Assembly (NCBI RefSeq): GCF_000716785.1
Contig: NZ_JNYY01000016.1
Location: forward strand, 248,001-312,000
Direction: 5' to 3'
Source: Amycolatopsis vancoresmycina
GTDB lineage: Bacteria; Actinomycetota; Actinomycetes; Mycobacteriales; Pseudonocardiaceae
Length of the DNA: 64,000 bases
Shown here one piece after another: positions 1 to 7,373 of this stretch. Under the pieces are notes generated by a model. That model was not told the origin of the DNA and made no database searches. It was given only the letters and a program-made list of their open reading frames with translations. Made by a program: the position numbers and the translations under genes. Numbering within the stretch: the stretch's first letter is position 1; each line of letters opens with the position of its first letter.

Positions 1-2263
1 CGGCGGGGTGGAGATCGTCGTCGCGGGCGATCGAGCGCAGCCGGTCGATCGCGTTCTCCGCCCCGGCGGCGGCCAGGAGGCGGAGGGCCAGGAAGGCGTT
101 CTCGAACCGCTCCCGATCGCCCCGCACGACTCCGCGAGTACGACGTGAAGGTGCGGAACCCACCGGGCCGCCCAGGCTCCGGACCAGGTCGGCGAGCTTC
201 CGCGCCATCGCCTGCACGACGTCTCGCGGGACATTGGTTCCGAGGCGGAGCAGCACGGCGATGAAACCGCACCCGGCCAAGCCGCCGAAGCTCACCAGGC
301 GGAGCAGGTGGTCGACGACCGCGTCCGGCACGCCGCCGCACTGGTCGAGGACGAAGCCCGTGAACGAGGTGTCGACCTCCGGTGGCGGCGGCACCCGGCG
401 GTTGAGGATCCGTTCGGCGAAGGTGGTGCGACGTCTTCGCCCGAAGAGCGCAGCCAGCGACTCCAGGCAGGCCGGCGCCGAGCGCGTTGCGTGGGTGGCC
501 GCCAGGAACTCCCCGACGGTCTGGTGGAAGAAGGACAGTTCACCGCCGCGGAGGATCACCAGGCCACTGCGCTGCAGCAGGCTTTGCAGGTACTCGCGCC
601 AGACGGTCGGCGGGACTCGTTTGGGGCACTCGGCGCCCGGCAGCCCGGAGACGATGTCCAGGATCGACGCCGAGCTGCCGGCGTGCATCTCCGCCGCGGA
701 CCGGGAGATCAGCTCGGGCAGGCGTTCGAGGGTCCGCCAGCCTTCGCTCAGCGCCTCGTCGCCGTAGCGCGCCAAGCTGGCCCGGACCTGGGCCTGGATA
801 CCCGACGTGTCCGCGCTCTGCATGCGTCGCGTCAGCTGCTCGACGTACTTGCGGAAGATCTCTCCCCGGCTGGCCGGCAACGGCGCGTCCGGGTTCGCCC
901 CGTGCAACTGGCAGAGCAGCGCCGCCATCAACGGGGTCCGGGCCAGCCCGAAGACCCTGGTCCGCCGCACCGCGCCGGCGAACCGCTCGGCCACCCGGTC
1001 CGGCTCGGCCAGCCCGAGCACCCGGAACCAGTCCGCGGAGACCCGGTTGAGGTCCGACCAGGTGAACGGCTCCAGTTCGTACACCGGGGCCTGCGCCCCG
1101 AGGACGGAAAGCTCCCACTCGGGCAGGGGCCGGGTGGCGATGACGAACCGGTACTGCCGCCCCCGGCCGCCGTCGGAGATCCCGTCCAGGGCGGCCAGGA
1201 GGTTGCGGCGGCCGGCCGGGTCGGTGATTTCGTCGAGTCCGTCGACCATGACGAGCCACGGCACGTCCTCGTACGGGCCCTTCGTGAACAGGTCGTCCGG
1301 CAGCTTCTCGAGGAGGCCGAAACTGCTCAGTTCGGCGGTCGCCGCCTCCGCGAGGGCCGCCGCCAGCGGTTTTCCCGCCAGGGCGGCCGCGGACACCAGG
1401 ATCGGCAGCGAGGTTTCGAGCTCGCCGGCCCGCCGCGCCTCCACCGCCCGGATCAGATGGGTGCGGAAGAGGCTGGTCTTGCCCCCGCCGGGTGCGCCGA
1501 CGACCACGCAGATGCGGTCGTTGTCCATGATTTCCTCGGCGGACATCCGGCCCGACACCCGCCGGGACGGCGGCATGGACGCCCACGAAGCAGCCTCGCC
1601 GGCCAAGGCCGTGACCGGGCTGGCGACCAGCTTCCCGGAAGCGGCCGACCGCGCACGGGTCCCTTCGAGCCGGACCCGCTGCCGCACGTAGACCTCGGTC
1701 AGCGGGGGCGTGTTCCCCGGCAGCACGCCCGGGTAGGGGTGCTCTTGAGCCGCCCGGACCGCCGCCGCGACGTAGTCGTCGATCAGGCCGTGCGCGGGGC
1801 TGCCCGCCTGCTCGGGTCCCCCCCGCGCCCGGCTCTTGGCGGATCGGCCGGGCTGGGCCGCCTCCAGCAGGTCGGCCCAATACCGTTCCGCGGGAGCGGT
1901 GACCCCCGCCAGTTCGCTCCACACCCGCACGAGCGCGAACACCGCGGCCAAACTGCCTGCCGATGGCGTTTTGGCTTTGGCGAAATTCTCCGGCAGCCAG
2001 TCACTGAGCCGCTGGCCGCGGAAATCGGCGACGAGATACGGAGATCTGCGCAAGATCCGTTCGGTTTCGTCCTGGGACAGCGGACGAAGACCCGCCTTGC
2101 GACGCGCGGCGTCGGCCGTGCCCCGGAGGGCGCGCAACTCGTCGTACAACCGCCGCTCACTCCGTGTAGCGATGGCTCCCTCCCCGCTCCCGTCCTCGCC
2201 CGCAGCGGGTGATTCTTCCGCCGGAAGAAGCGTGCAGCGTAGCCCACGAACCGCCCGCTCCAC
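1..2263 (-). CDS. NACHT-type STAND NTPase, C-terminus beyond window edge
   Basis: Reading the minus strand from about 2263 to the left edge gives one open frame with no stop. Around residues 30-115 is a helical, HTH-like N-terminal region of the kind that heads many actinobacterial NTPases. A Walker A motif GAPGGGKTS follows with its lysine near residue 262, a Walker B region MVDGLDE near 339-345, and FFHQTVGEFLAA near 580-590, which is the winged-helix signature after NACHT modules. The C-terminal sensor or effector part lies outside the window. Such proteins act as signal-dependent oligomerising ATPases, some in phage defence, but nothing here shows the trigger. The start is uncertain: in-frame GTG codons lie at 2269 and 2263 and a TTG closer to the conserved region. 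The divergent neighbour is a small ORF at 2337. Confidence 0.75.
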   Translation of the reverse strand, partial: MERAVRGLRCTLLPAEESPAAGEDGSGEGAIATRSERRLYDELRALRGTADAARRKAGLRPLSQDETERILRRSPYLVADFRGQRLSDWLPENFAKAKTPSAGSLAAVFALVRVWSELAGVTAPAERYWADLLEAAQPGRSAKSRARGGPEQAGSPAHGLIDDYVAAAVRAAQEHPYPGVLPGNTPPLTEVYVRQRVRLEGTRARSAASGKLVASPVTALAGEAASWASMPPSRRVSGRMSAEEIMDNDRICVVVGAPGGGKTSLFRTHLIRAVEARRAGELETSLPILVSAAALAGKPLAAALAEAATAELSSFGLLEKLPDDLFTKGPYEDVPWLVMVDGLDEITDPAGRRNLLAALDGISDGGRGRQYRFVIATRPLPEWELSVLGAQAPVYELEPFTWSDLNRVSADWFRVLGLAEPDRVAERFAGAVRRTRVFGLARTPLMAALLCQLHGANPDAPLPASRGEIFRKYVEQLTRRMQSADTSGIQAQVRASLARYGDEALSEGWRTLERLPELISRSAAEMHAGSSASILDIVSGLPGAECPKRVPPTVWREYLQSLLQRSGLVILRGGELSFFHQTVGEFLAATHATRSAPACLESLAALFGRRRRTTFAERILNRRVPPPPEVDTSFTGFVLDQCGGVPDAVVDHLLRLVSFGGLAGCGFIAVLLRLGTNVPRDVVQAMARKLADLVRSLGGPVGSAPSRRTRGVVRGDRERFENAFLALRLLAAAGAENAIDRLRSIARDDDLHPA

Positions 2264-2336
2264 CCGCACTCCGGGCCAACTCGCCGGAAACCGAAGCACG
2301 ATCCTCCGCCACGAGCACACGGCCGAGGAGGCACTG

Positions 2337-2651
2337 ATGCACAGCCGCAAACGGGTCCACACTGACGGCGAGCCGACGGCAGGAGGAATCGTCGCCGCCG
2401 CGCGCCGAGAATTGTCCTCGCGCGTCGCGGAAACCGGTTCCCCCGCGCGCACCCCGGTGATCCGCTTCGCCTTCACCGGCGGCCGAGAAGCACTCTTCCG
2501 AATTGTTTCGCTGTTCGTCCCGCGGGTCTGCGCCGCCGCGACCGGCGGTGCTTCGGCGTCGGCGAGCGACCGTGTCACCCGGGACGTCGGCAAGGCGGAA
2601 CCACTTCCGGCACCCGCGCGCCGGAAGGAGCGCAGCCGTGAACGACGGTGA
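2337..2651 (+). CDS. possible small hypothetical protein (104 aa)
   Basis: The ATG is preceded by a strong GAGGAGG Shine-Dalgarno sequence five bases upstream, which is the main support for this gene. The product is basic, with an Arg-rich tail, no membrane segment and no domain that I recognise. Codon third positions are mostly G or C but less uniformly than in the neighbouring genes. It fills most of the 454-nt gap between the divergent NACHT gene and the crotonase gene. It could be a spurious open frame in GC-rich DNA. I assign no function. Confidence 0.3.
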   Translation: MHSRKRVHTDGEPTAGGIVAAARRELSSRVAETGSPARTPVIRFAFTGGREALFRIVSLFVPRVCAAATGGASASASDRVTRDVGKAEPLPAPARRKERSRERR

Positions 2652-2705
2652 GGCCGATCCCCGCGGAGCCACTATTGACATCTTGCCAGTAGCGTCCGGC
2701 TGCAA

Positions 2706-2718
2706 TAGCTTCGTCGCA
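2706..2718 (+). promoter_or_regulatory. candidate leaderless promoter of the crotonase gene
   Basis: TAGCTT at 2706-2711 fits the actinobacterial -10 pattern TANNNT, and its end lies seven bases before the ATG at 2718, so transcription would start on the start codon. No Shine-Dalgarno sequence precedes the ATG. A TTGACA at 2675-2680 is too far away (25 bases) to be a normal -35 partner. Confidence 0.4.
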
Positions 2719-3557
2719 TGGCCGACTACGCCGAGATCACCTACGCCGTCGAGGACCGGGTTGCCACGGTCACCCTCGACCGGCCCGAGGCGCGCAACGG
2801 CTACACCATCCGGATGGCCGACGAGCTCGCCGCCGCCATGGACCGCGCCGATCGGGACGAGGACGTCCGCGTGGTCGTGCTGACCGGTGCCGGCCGGGAC
2901 TTCTGCGTCGGGGCCGATCTCTCCCAGGGCGGCTTCGACTTCGATCCCGCCGCCGGTCCGGATGCCGCGTGGCAGGAGCCCGCCGGCCGGTGCTCGAAGC
3001 GGATCTTCACCATGCACAAGCCCGTGATCGCCGCCCTGCACGGGGCCGCCGTCGGGGGCGGGCTCACCATCACGCTCTCCTGCGACTACCGGCTCGCGTC
3101 GGCGGATTCGCGGTTCGGGTTCGTCTTCACCCGGCGCGGCATCTACCCCGAAGGCGCCTCCGCGTGGTTCCTCCCCCGGCTCGTCGGGATGGGCACCGCG
3201 CTCGACTGGATGATCAGCGGGCGCGTCTTCGACGCGGCCGAAGCGTTCGAAAAAGGTCTGGTGCACCACGTTTTCCCGGCCGGGACCGTGCTGGACGAAG
3301 CGCACAAGCTCGCCGCGGAGATCGTCGAGAAGACCGCGCCGGTGTCGGTCGCCGTCACCCGGCAGCTGCTCTACCGGATGGCGAGCGCGGATTCGCCGTT
3401 CCCGGTGCACGAGCTCGACTCGAAGCTGATCGGCGGCCTCGGCACCAACCCGGACGCCGTCGAGGGCGTCCTGTCGTTCCTGCAGAAACGGCCGCCGTCG
3501 TTCGGCATGCGCGTCGAGCAGGACCTGCCCGACTACCTGCCCTGGCTGGAGAAATGA
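2718..3557 (+). CDS. enoyl-CoA hydratase/isomerase family (crotonase) protein
   Basis: A 279-residue crotonase-fold protein expected to bind an acyl-CoA. The oxyanion-hole segments are present (GADLSQG near 65-71 and AAVGGGLT at 110-117). The two glutamates that catalyse hydration in classical enoyl-CoA hydratase are replaced: Thr117 stands where GGGxE is expected and Phe137 where the FGxxE glutamate should be. This suggests an isomerase, hydrolase or other crotonase reaction rather than simple hydration. A glutamate in PEGAS (145) may serve instead. The stop overlaps the start of the acetoacetate-decarboxylase-like gene by four bases (ATGA), so the two are translated together and probably work in one CoA-ester or keto-acid pathway. 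Confidence 0.9.
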   Translation: MADYAEITYAVEDRVATVTLDRPEARNGYTIRMADELAAAMDRADRDEDVRVVVLTGAGRDFCVGADLSQGGFDFDPAAGPDAAWQEPAGRCSKRIFTMHKPVIAALHGAAVGGGLTITLSCDYRLASADSRFGFVFTRRGIYPEGASAWFLPRLVGMGTALDWMISGRVFDAAEAFEKGLVHHVFPAGTVLDEAHKLAAEIVEKTAPVSVAVTRQLLYRMASADSPFPVHELDSKLIGGLGTNPDAVEGVLSFLQKRPPSFGMRVEQDLPDYLPWLEK

Positions 3558-4138
3558 CCCCGTACCCGCCGCAGCCCTGGACCCTGGTCGCCGACGCCCA
3601 CGTCTCGATCTGGCGGGTCCCCGCGCGTGACGTGCACCCGGGCGCCCTGTCCGTCGCCGGGTACACCAGTGTCTTCACCGCCTGGATCGCCTACCGCGAG
3701 CCCGGGCAGCTCAGCTACCACGAGCTGCTCGCCGCCGTCCCGGTGCGCGGCAAGCGGACCACCTGCACCATCACGCAGATCTGGGTCGACTCCGAAGTCT
3801 CCCTCGCCGGCGGCCGCGAGCTGTGGGCCATCCCGAAGGACCTCGCCGCCCTCCAGTTCACCGACCGCACCTGCACCGCGGCCACCGGCGACGACTGGAT
3901 CGCCACCGCGGCCTTCACCCCTCGGCCGGGCTCGCCGCTCGCCCTTCCCAGCCGGTTCGACGTCCTCCAGGACCGCGGCGGCACCCCCGTGCGGACGCCG
4001 GTCGGCGCGAAGATCCGGCCCGGGCTCGCCGCGGCCGACTGGACGATCAACGCCCGCGGCCCGCTCGGCTACCTGGCCGGCCGCCGGCCGTTCCTGAGCC
4101 TCTCCCTGCCCGGCACCGACCTGCGGTTCGGGGCCTGA
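3554..4138 (+). CDS. acetoacetate decarboxylase family protein
   Basis: The 194-residue product matches the acetoacetate decarboxylase fold family. The segment GRELWAIPKDLA (about 88-98) carries Lys95, which aligns with the Schiff-base lysine of the family (usually in E-x-x-G-F/I-P-K). Family members decarboxylate beta-keto acids or act as aldolase-dehydratases, and the substrate cannot be read from sequence. The gene starts with the ATG that overlaps the TGA of the crotonase gene and forms a two-gene operon with it. Nothing resembling a terminator is evident before the nrdA regulatory region begins. Confidence 0.82.
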   Translation: MTPYPPQPWTLVADAHVSIWRVPARDVHPGALSVAGYTSVFTAWIAYREPGQLSYHELLAAVPVRGKRTTCTITQIWVDSEVSLAGGRELWAIPKDLAALQFTDRTCTAATGDDWIATAAFTPRPGSPLALPSRFDVLQDRGGTPVRTPVGAKIRPGLAAADWTINARGPLGYLAGRRPFLSLSLPGTDLRFGA

Positions 4139-4184
4139 GCAGCACCTCTGGGTGATCACACCACCCCGCCAGAGTGAACTCACG

Positions 4185-4232
4185 ACACGCCATCTGGGGT
4201 CCCGCGCGCACACCGACCCCAACATGTAGTCT
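4185..4232 (+). promoter_or_regulatory. tandem NrdR boxes upstream of nrdA
   Basis: Two 16-bp sites, ACACGCCATCTGGGGT (4185-4200) and CCCCAACATGTAGTCT (4217-4232), resemble the NrdR box acaCwAtATaTwGtgt. Their centres are exactly 32 bp apart, the three-helical-turn spacing typical of NrdR box pairs. The second site contains TAGTCT, a possible -10 box, so NrdR binding would occlude RNA polymerase. NrdR is the nucleotide-sensing repressor of ribonucleotide reductase genes; its own gene is not in the window. Confidence 0.6.
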
Positions 4233-4239
4233 CTGGTGA

Positions 4240-4362
4240 CCGGCAGCCCCCAGCGACGGGGAGACCGCTGCAGAGGGTGGCCGGGCAGCTTTGGAGAACC
4301 TGCAGCACACGGCCTCACGAGGCCGTGTGGCGATCGAACGCGCCCGAAATCAGGAGACACGC
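4240..4362 (+). promoter_or_regulatory. structured nrdA leader
   Basis: If transcription starts about 4239-4240 the leader is about 120 nt. It contains a perfect 10-bp hairpin (4306-4315 pairing with 4320-4329, loop CACG) and an outer pairing GCTGCAG/CTGCAGC (4267-4273 with 4300-4306). A stretch at 4250-4270 (GGGGAGACCGCTGC) resembles the B12 box of cobalamin riboswitches, but the other conserved elements are not visible. A Shine-Dalgarno AGGAG at 4352-4356 precedes the ATG at 4363. Confidence 0.4.
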
Positions 4363-7296
4363 ATGTCAGTCGAAACCGGTCAGCGGCCCTCCGCGACCGC
4401 CTCACCCACCGCGATCCGGGTCATCCGGCGGGACGGCAGCGTGTCGCCGTTCGACGCCGGGAAGATCTCGGTCGCGCTGACCAAGGCGTTCCTCGCGGTC
4501 GAGGGCGGCGACGCCGCCGCGTCCTCCCGCGTGCACCACGTCGTGGCCGAGCTGACCCAGCAGGTCGAGACCACCCTGCTGCGCCACGCCGGCCCCGAGA
4601 CCGCCCTGCACATCGAGCAGATCCAGGACATCGTCGAGCTCGCGCTGATGCGCGGCGAGCACCACAAGGTCGCGCGCGCCTACGTCCTCTACCGCGAGGA
4701 GCGCGCGAAGGCCCGCGAGGCCGCGAAGCCCGCCGCCACCGAGGTCGCGCTGAACGTCAAGGGCACCGACGGCGTCCTGCGCCCGCTCGACTGGGCCCGC
4801 GTTTCCCACGTCGTGGGCGAGGCCGTCGCCGGCCTCGACGACGTCAGCGCCGAGCCGGTGCTGGCCGAGGCCAAGCGCAACCTCTACGACGGCATCAGCG
4901 CCGACGAGCTGGCCCTGGCCCAGGTCCTGGCCGCCCGGGTGCTGGTCGAGCAGGAGCCGAACTACTCCTACGTCTCGGCCCGCCTGCTGCTGGACAAGCT
5001 GCGCGGCGAGGCGCTGAGCTACCTCGCGCAGAAGCCGCGCCAGGCCAGCCAGGACGAGATGGCGACCGAGTACCCCGCGTACTTCCGCGCCTACCTGCGC
5101 CGCGCGATCGAGCTGGAGCTGGTCGACGGCGAGCTGCAGCGCTTCGACCTGGACAAGATCACCGCCGCGATCCGCCCGGAGCGCGACCTCGACTTCGGCT
5201 TCCTCGGCCTGCAGACGCTGTACGACCGGTACTTCCAGCACCACGACGGCACCCGCTTCGAGCTGCCGCAGGCGTTCTTCATGCGCGTCGCCATGGGTCT
5301 CGCGATCCGGGAGGACGACCGCGAAGCCCGCGCGATCGAGTTCTACGAGCTGCTGTCGAGCTTCCACTTCATGGCCTCGACGCCGACGCTGTTCAACTCG
5401 GGCACCACGCGCCCGCAGCTGTCGTCCTGCTTCCTGACCACGGTGGACGACGACCTGGACTCGATCTTCCAGGCGTACAAGAACAACGCGCTGCTGGCGA
5501 AGTACTCGGGCGGCCTCGGCAACGACTGGACCCCGGTCCGCGGCCTCGGCGCGCACATCAAGGGCACCAACGGCCAGTCGCAGGGCGTCGTGCCGTTCCT
5601 CAAGATCGCCAACGACACCGCTGTCGCCGTCAACCAGGGCGGCAAGCGCAAGGGCGCGGCCTGCGCGTACCTCGAGACGTGGCACGTCGACATCGAGGAA
5701 TTCCTCGACCTGCGCAAGAACACCGGTGACGACCGCCGCCGCACCCACGACATGAACACCGCGAACTGGGTGCCGGACGAGTTCCTCCGCCGCGTCGAGG
5801 CCGACGCGCAGTGGACGCTGTTCTCGCCGAACGAGACGCCGGACCTGCACGACCTGTACGGCAACGAGTTCGCCGCCCGCTACCGCGAGTACGAGGCGAT
5901 GGCCGAGCGCGGCGAGATCAAGGTCTTCCGCAGGATTCGTGCGGTCGAGCTGTGGCGCCGCATGCTGACCATGCTATTCGAGACCGGGCACCCGTGGATC
6001 ACGTTCAAGGACCCGTGCAACTTGCGCTCGCCGCAGCAGCACGTCGGCGTCGTGCACTCGTCCAACCTGTGCACCGAAATCACGCTGAACACCACCGTCG
6101 ACGAGGTCGCGGTCTGCAACCTCGGCTCGGTGAACCTGCTCAAGCACGTGACTGCCTCGCCCGCCGGCGATGGAGGCACTAACACAGTCGGTTTGGACAC
6201 CGCGCGGCTCGAGAAGACCGTGCGCACCGCCGTCCGCATGCTGGACAACGTGATCGACATCAACTTCTACACGATCCCGGAGGCGCGCCGCTCCAACCTG
6301 CGCCACCGCCCGGTCGGCCTGGGCATCATGGGCTTCCAGGACGCGCTGTTCGAGATCGGCGTCCCGTTCGCCTCCGACGAGGCCGTGAAGTTCGCCGACG
6401 TCTCCATGGAGCACCTCTCGTACTACGCGATCTCGGCGTCGACCGACCTGGCCGAGGAGCGCGGGCAGTACCAGTCGTTCGAAGGCTCGCTGTGGAGCAA
6501 GGGCATCCTGCCGATCGACTCGATGCAGCTGCTCATCGACGCGCGCCAGGGTGACGGACTCGACGTCGACACCTCGTCCACTTTGGACTGGGCGCCGCTG
6601 CGCGAGCGCGTGAAGACCGTCGGCATGCGCAACTCCAACGTGATGGCGATCGCGCCGACCGCGACGATCTCCAACATCTCCGGCGTCGGGCAGTCGATCG
6701 AGCCGCTGTTCCAGAACCTGTTCGTCAAGTCGAACATGTCCGGCGACTTCACCGTCGTCAACCCGCACCTGGTCAAGAGCCTCAAGGAGCGTGGGCTCTG
6801 GGACGAGGTGATGGTCAGCGACCTCAAGTACTTCGACGGCAGCCTCGGCCAGATCGACCGCGTCCCGGACGACCTGAAGGCGCTGTACGCGACGGCGTTC
6901 GAGATCGAGTCGAAGTGGATCGTCGACGCCGGTTCGGTGCGCCAGAAGTGGATCGACCAGGCGCAGTCGCTGAACCTGTACATCGCGGCGCCGAGCGGCC
7001 GCAAGCTCGACCAGCTGTACCGCTACGCGTGGCACAAGGGCCTCAAGACCACGTACTACCTGCGGGCGCAGTCCGCGACGCACGTGGAGAAGAGCACCCT
7101 GCGCGGCACCGACGGCAAGCTGAACGCCGTCTCGGCCACCCCGGCCCCGGCGGCCGCCGCCCCGGCGCCTGCCCCCACGCCGGCGCCTGCCCCGTCGCCG
7201 TCGCCGTCGCCGAAGCCCGAGCCGGACGTCGACTTCGTGGCCACCGAAGGCGCCGCCTGCCGCATCGACGACCCCGACTGCGAAGCCTGCCAGTAA
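4363..7296 (+). CDS. nrdA: ribonucleoside-diphosphate reductase alpha subunit (class I)
   Basis: The 977-residue catalytic subunit reduces ribonucleoside diphosphates to deoxyribonucleotides in the cytosol. An ATP-cone allosteric domain begins near residue 18, and a second cone-like region spans about 140-235. Expected active-site cysteines are visible: Cys356 in SSCFL, Cys570 in NLCTEI (thiyl radical site, followed by Glu572) and Cys585 in CNLGSVNL. The spacing of 214 residues between the first two equals that of the E. coli enzyme. A Pro/Ala/Ser-rich linker leads to a C-terminal tail ending CRIDDPDCEACQ, with cysteines for thioredoxin-type re-reduction. The ATG at 4363 is chosen over an upstream TTG (4291) because of AGGAG six bases before it. 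nrdB follows after a palindrome. Confidence 0.95.
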   Translation: MSVETGQRPSATASPTAIRVIRRDGSVSPFDAGKISVALTKAFLAVEGGDAAASSRVHHVVAELTQQVETTLLRHAGPETALHIEQIQDIVELALMRGEHHKVARAYVLYREERAKAREAAKPAATEVALNVKGTDGVLRPLDWARVSHVVGEAVAGLDDVSAEPVLAEAKRNLYDGISADELALAQVLAARVLVEQEPNYSYVSARLLLDKLRGEALSYLAQKPRQASQDEMATEYPAYFRAYLRRAIELELVDGELQRFDLDKITAAIRPERDLDFGFLGLQTLYDRYFQHHDGTRFELPQAFFMRVAMGLAIREDDREARAIEFYELLSSFHFMASTPTLFNSGTTRPQLSSCFLTTVDDDLDSIFQAYKNNALLAKYSGGLGNDWTPVRGLGAHIKGTNGQSQGVVPFLKIANDTAVAVNQGGKRKGAACAYLETWHVDIEEFLDLRKNTGDDRRRTHDMNTANWVPDEFLRRVEADAQWTLFSPNETPDLHDLYGNEFAARYREYEAMAERGEIKVFRRIRAVELWRRMLTMLFETGHPWITFKDPCNLRSPQQHVGVVHSSNLCTEITLNTTVDEVAVCNLGSVNLLKHVTASPAGDGGTNTVGLDTARLEKTVRTAVRMLDNVIDINFYTIPEARRSNLRHRPVGLGIMGFQDALFEIGVPFASDEAVKFADVSMEHLSYYAISASTDLAEERGQYQSFEGSLWSKGILPIDSMQLLIDARQGDGLDVDTSSTLDWAPLRERVKTVGMRNSNVMAIAPTATISNISGVGQSIEPLFQNLFVKSNMSGDFTVVNPHLVKSLKERGLWDEVMVSDLKYFDGSLGQIDRVPDDLKALYATAFEIESKWIVDAGSVRQKWIDQAQSLNLYIAAPSGRKLDQLYRYAWHKGLKTTYYLRAQSATHVEKSTLRGTDGKLNAVSATPAPAAAAPAPAPTPAPAPSPSPSPKPEPDVDFVATEGAACRIDDPDCEACQ

Positions 7297-7313
7297 GCCC
7301 CCTCCCGCGGCTT

Positions 7314-7359
7314 GTCGTGAGTGGTAAGGAGGGTTAGAACCCTCCTTACCACTCACGAC
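7314..7359. repeat. 46-nt perfect palindrome between nrdA and nrdB
   Basis: Two 22-nt arms beginning GTCGTGAGTGGTAAGG pair perfectly around a 2-nt AG loop. It lies 18 bases after the nrdA stop. Related copies follow the stop codons of the genes at 26557 and 37304. There is no T-tract, so if it terminates or attenuates transcription between nrdA and nrdB it does so as a bare hairpin. The sequence ahead of it (CCCTCCCGCGGCTT) is also shared with the 37298 copy. Confidence 0.85.
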
Positions 7360-7373
7360 CCCGCCTGCCCGAA

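Noticed and set aside
2675..2680. TTGACA as -35 box for the crotonase gene
   Set aside because: The distance to the TAGCTT -10 box is 25 bases, far beyond the normal 16-19.
4249..4271. Cobalamin riboswitch upstream of nrdA
   Set aside because: Only a B12-box-like patch is visible. The other conserved riboswitch parts are missing and the likely transcript start leaves too little RNA. Kept only as a leader with structure.
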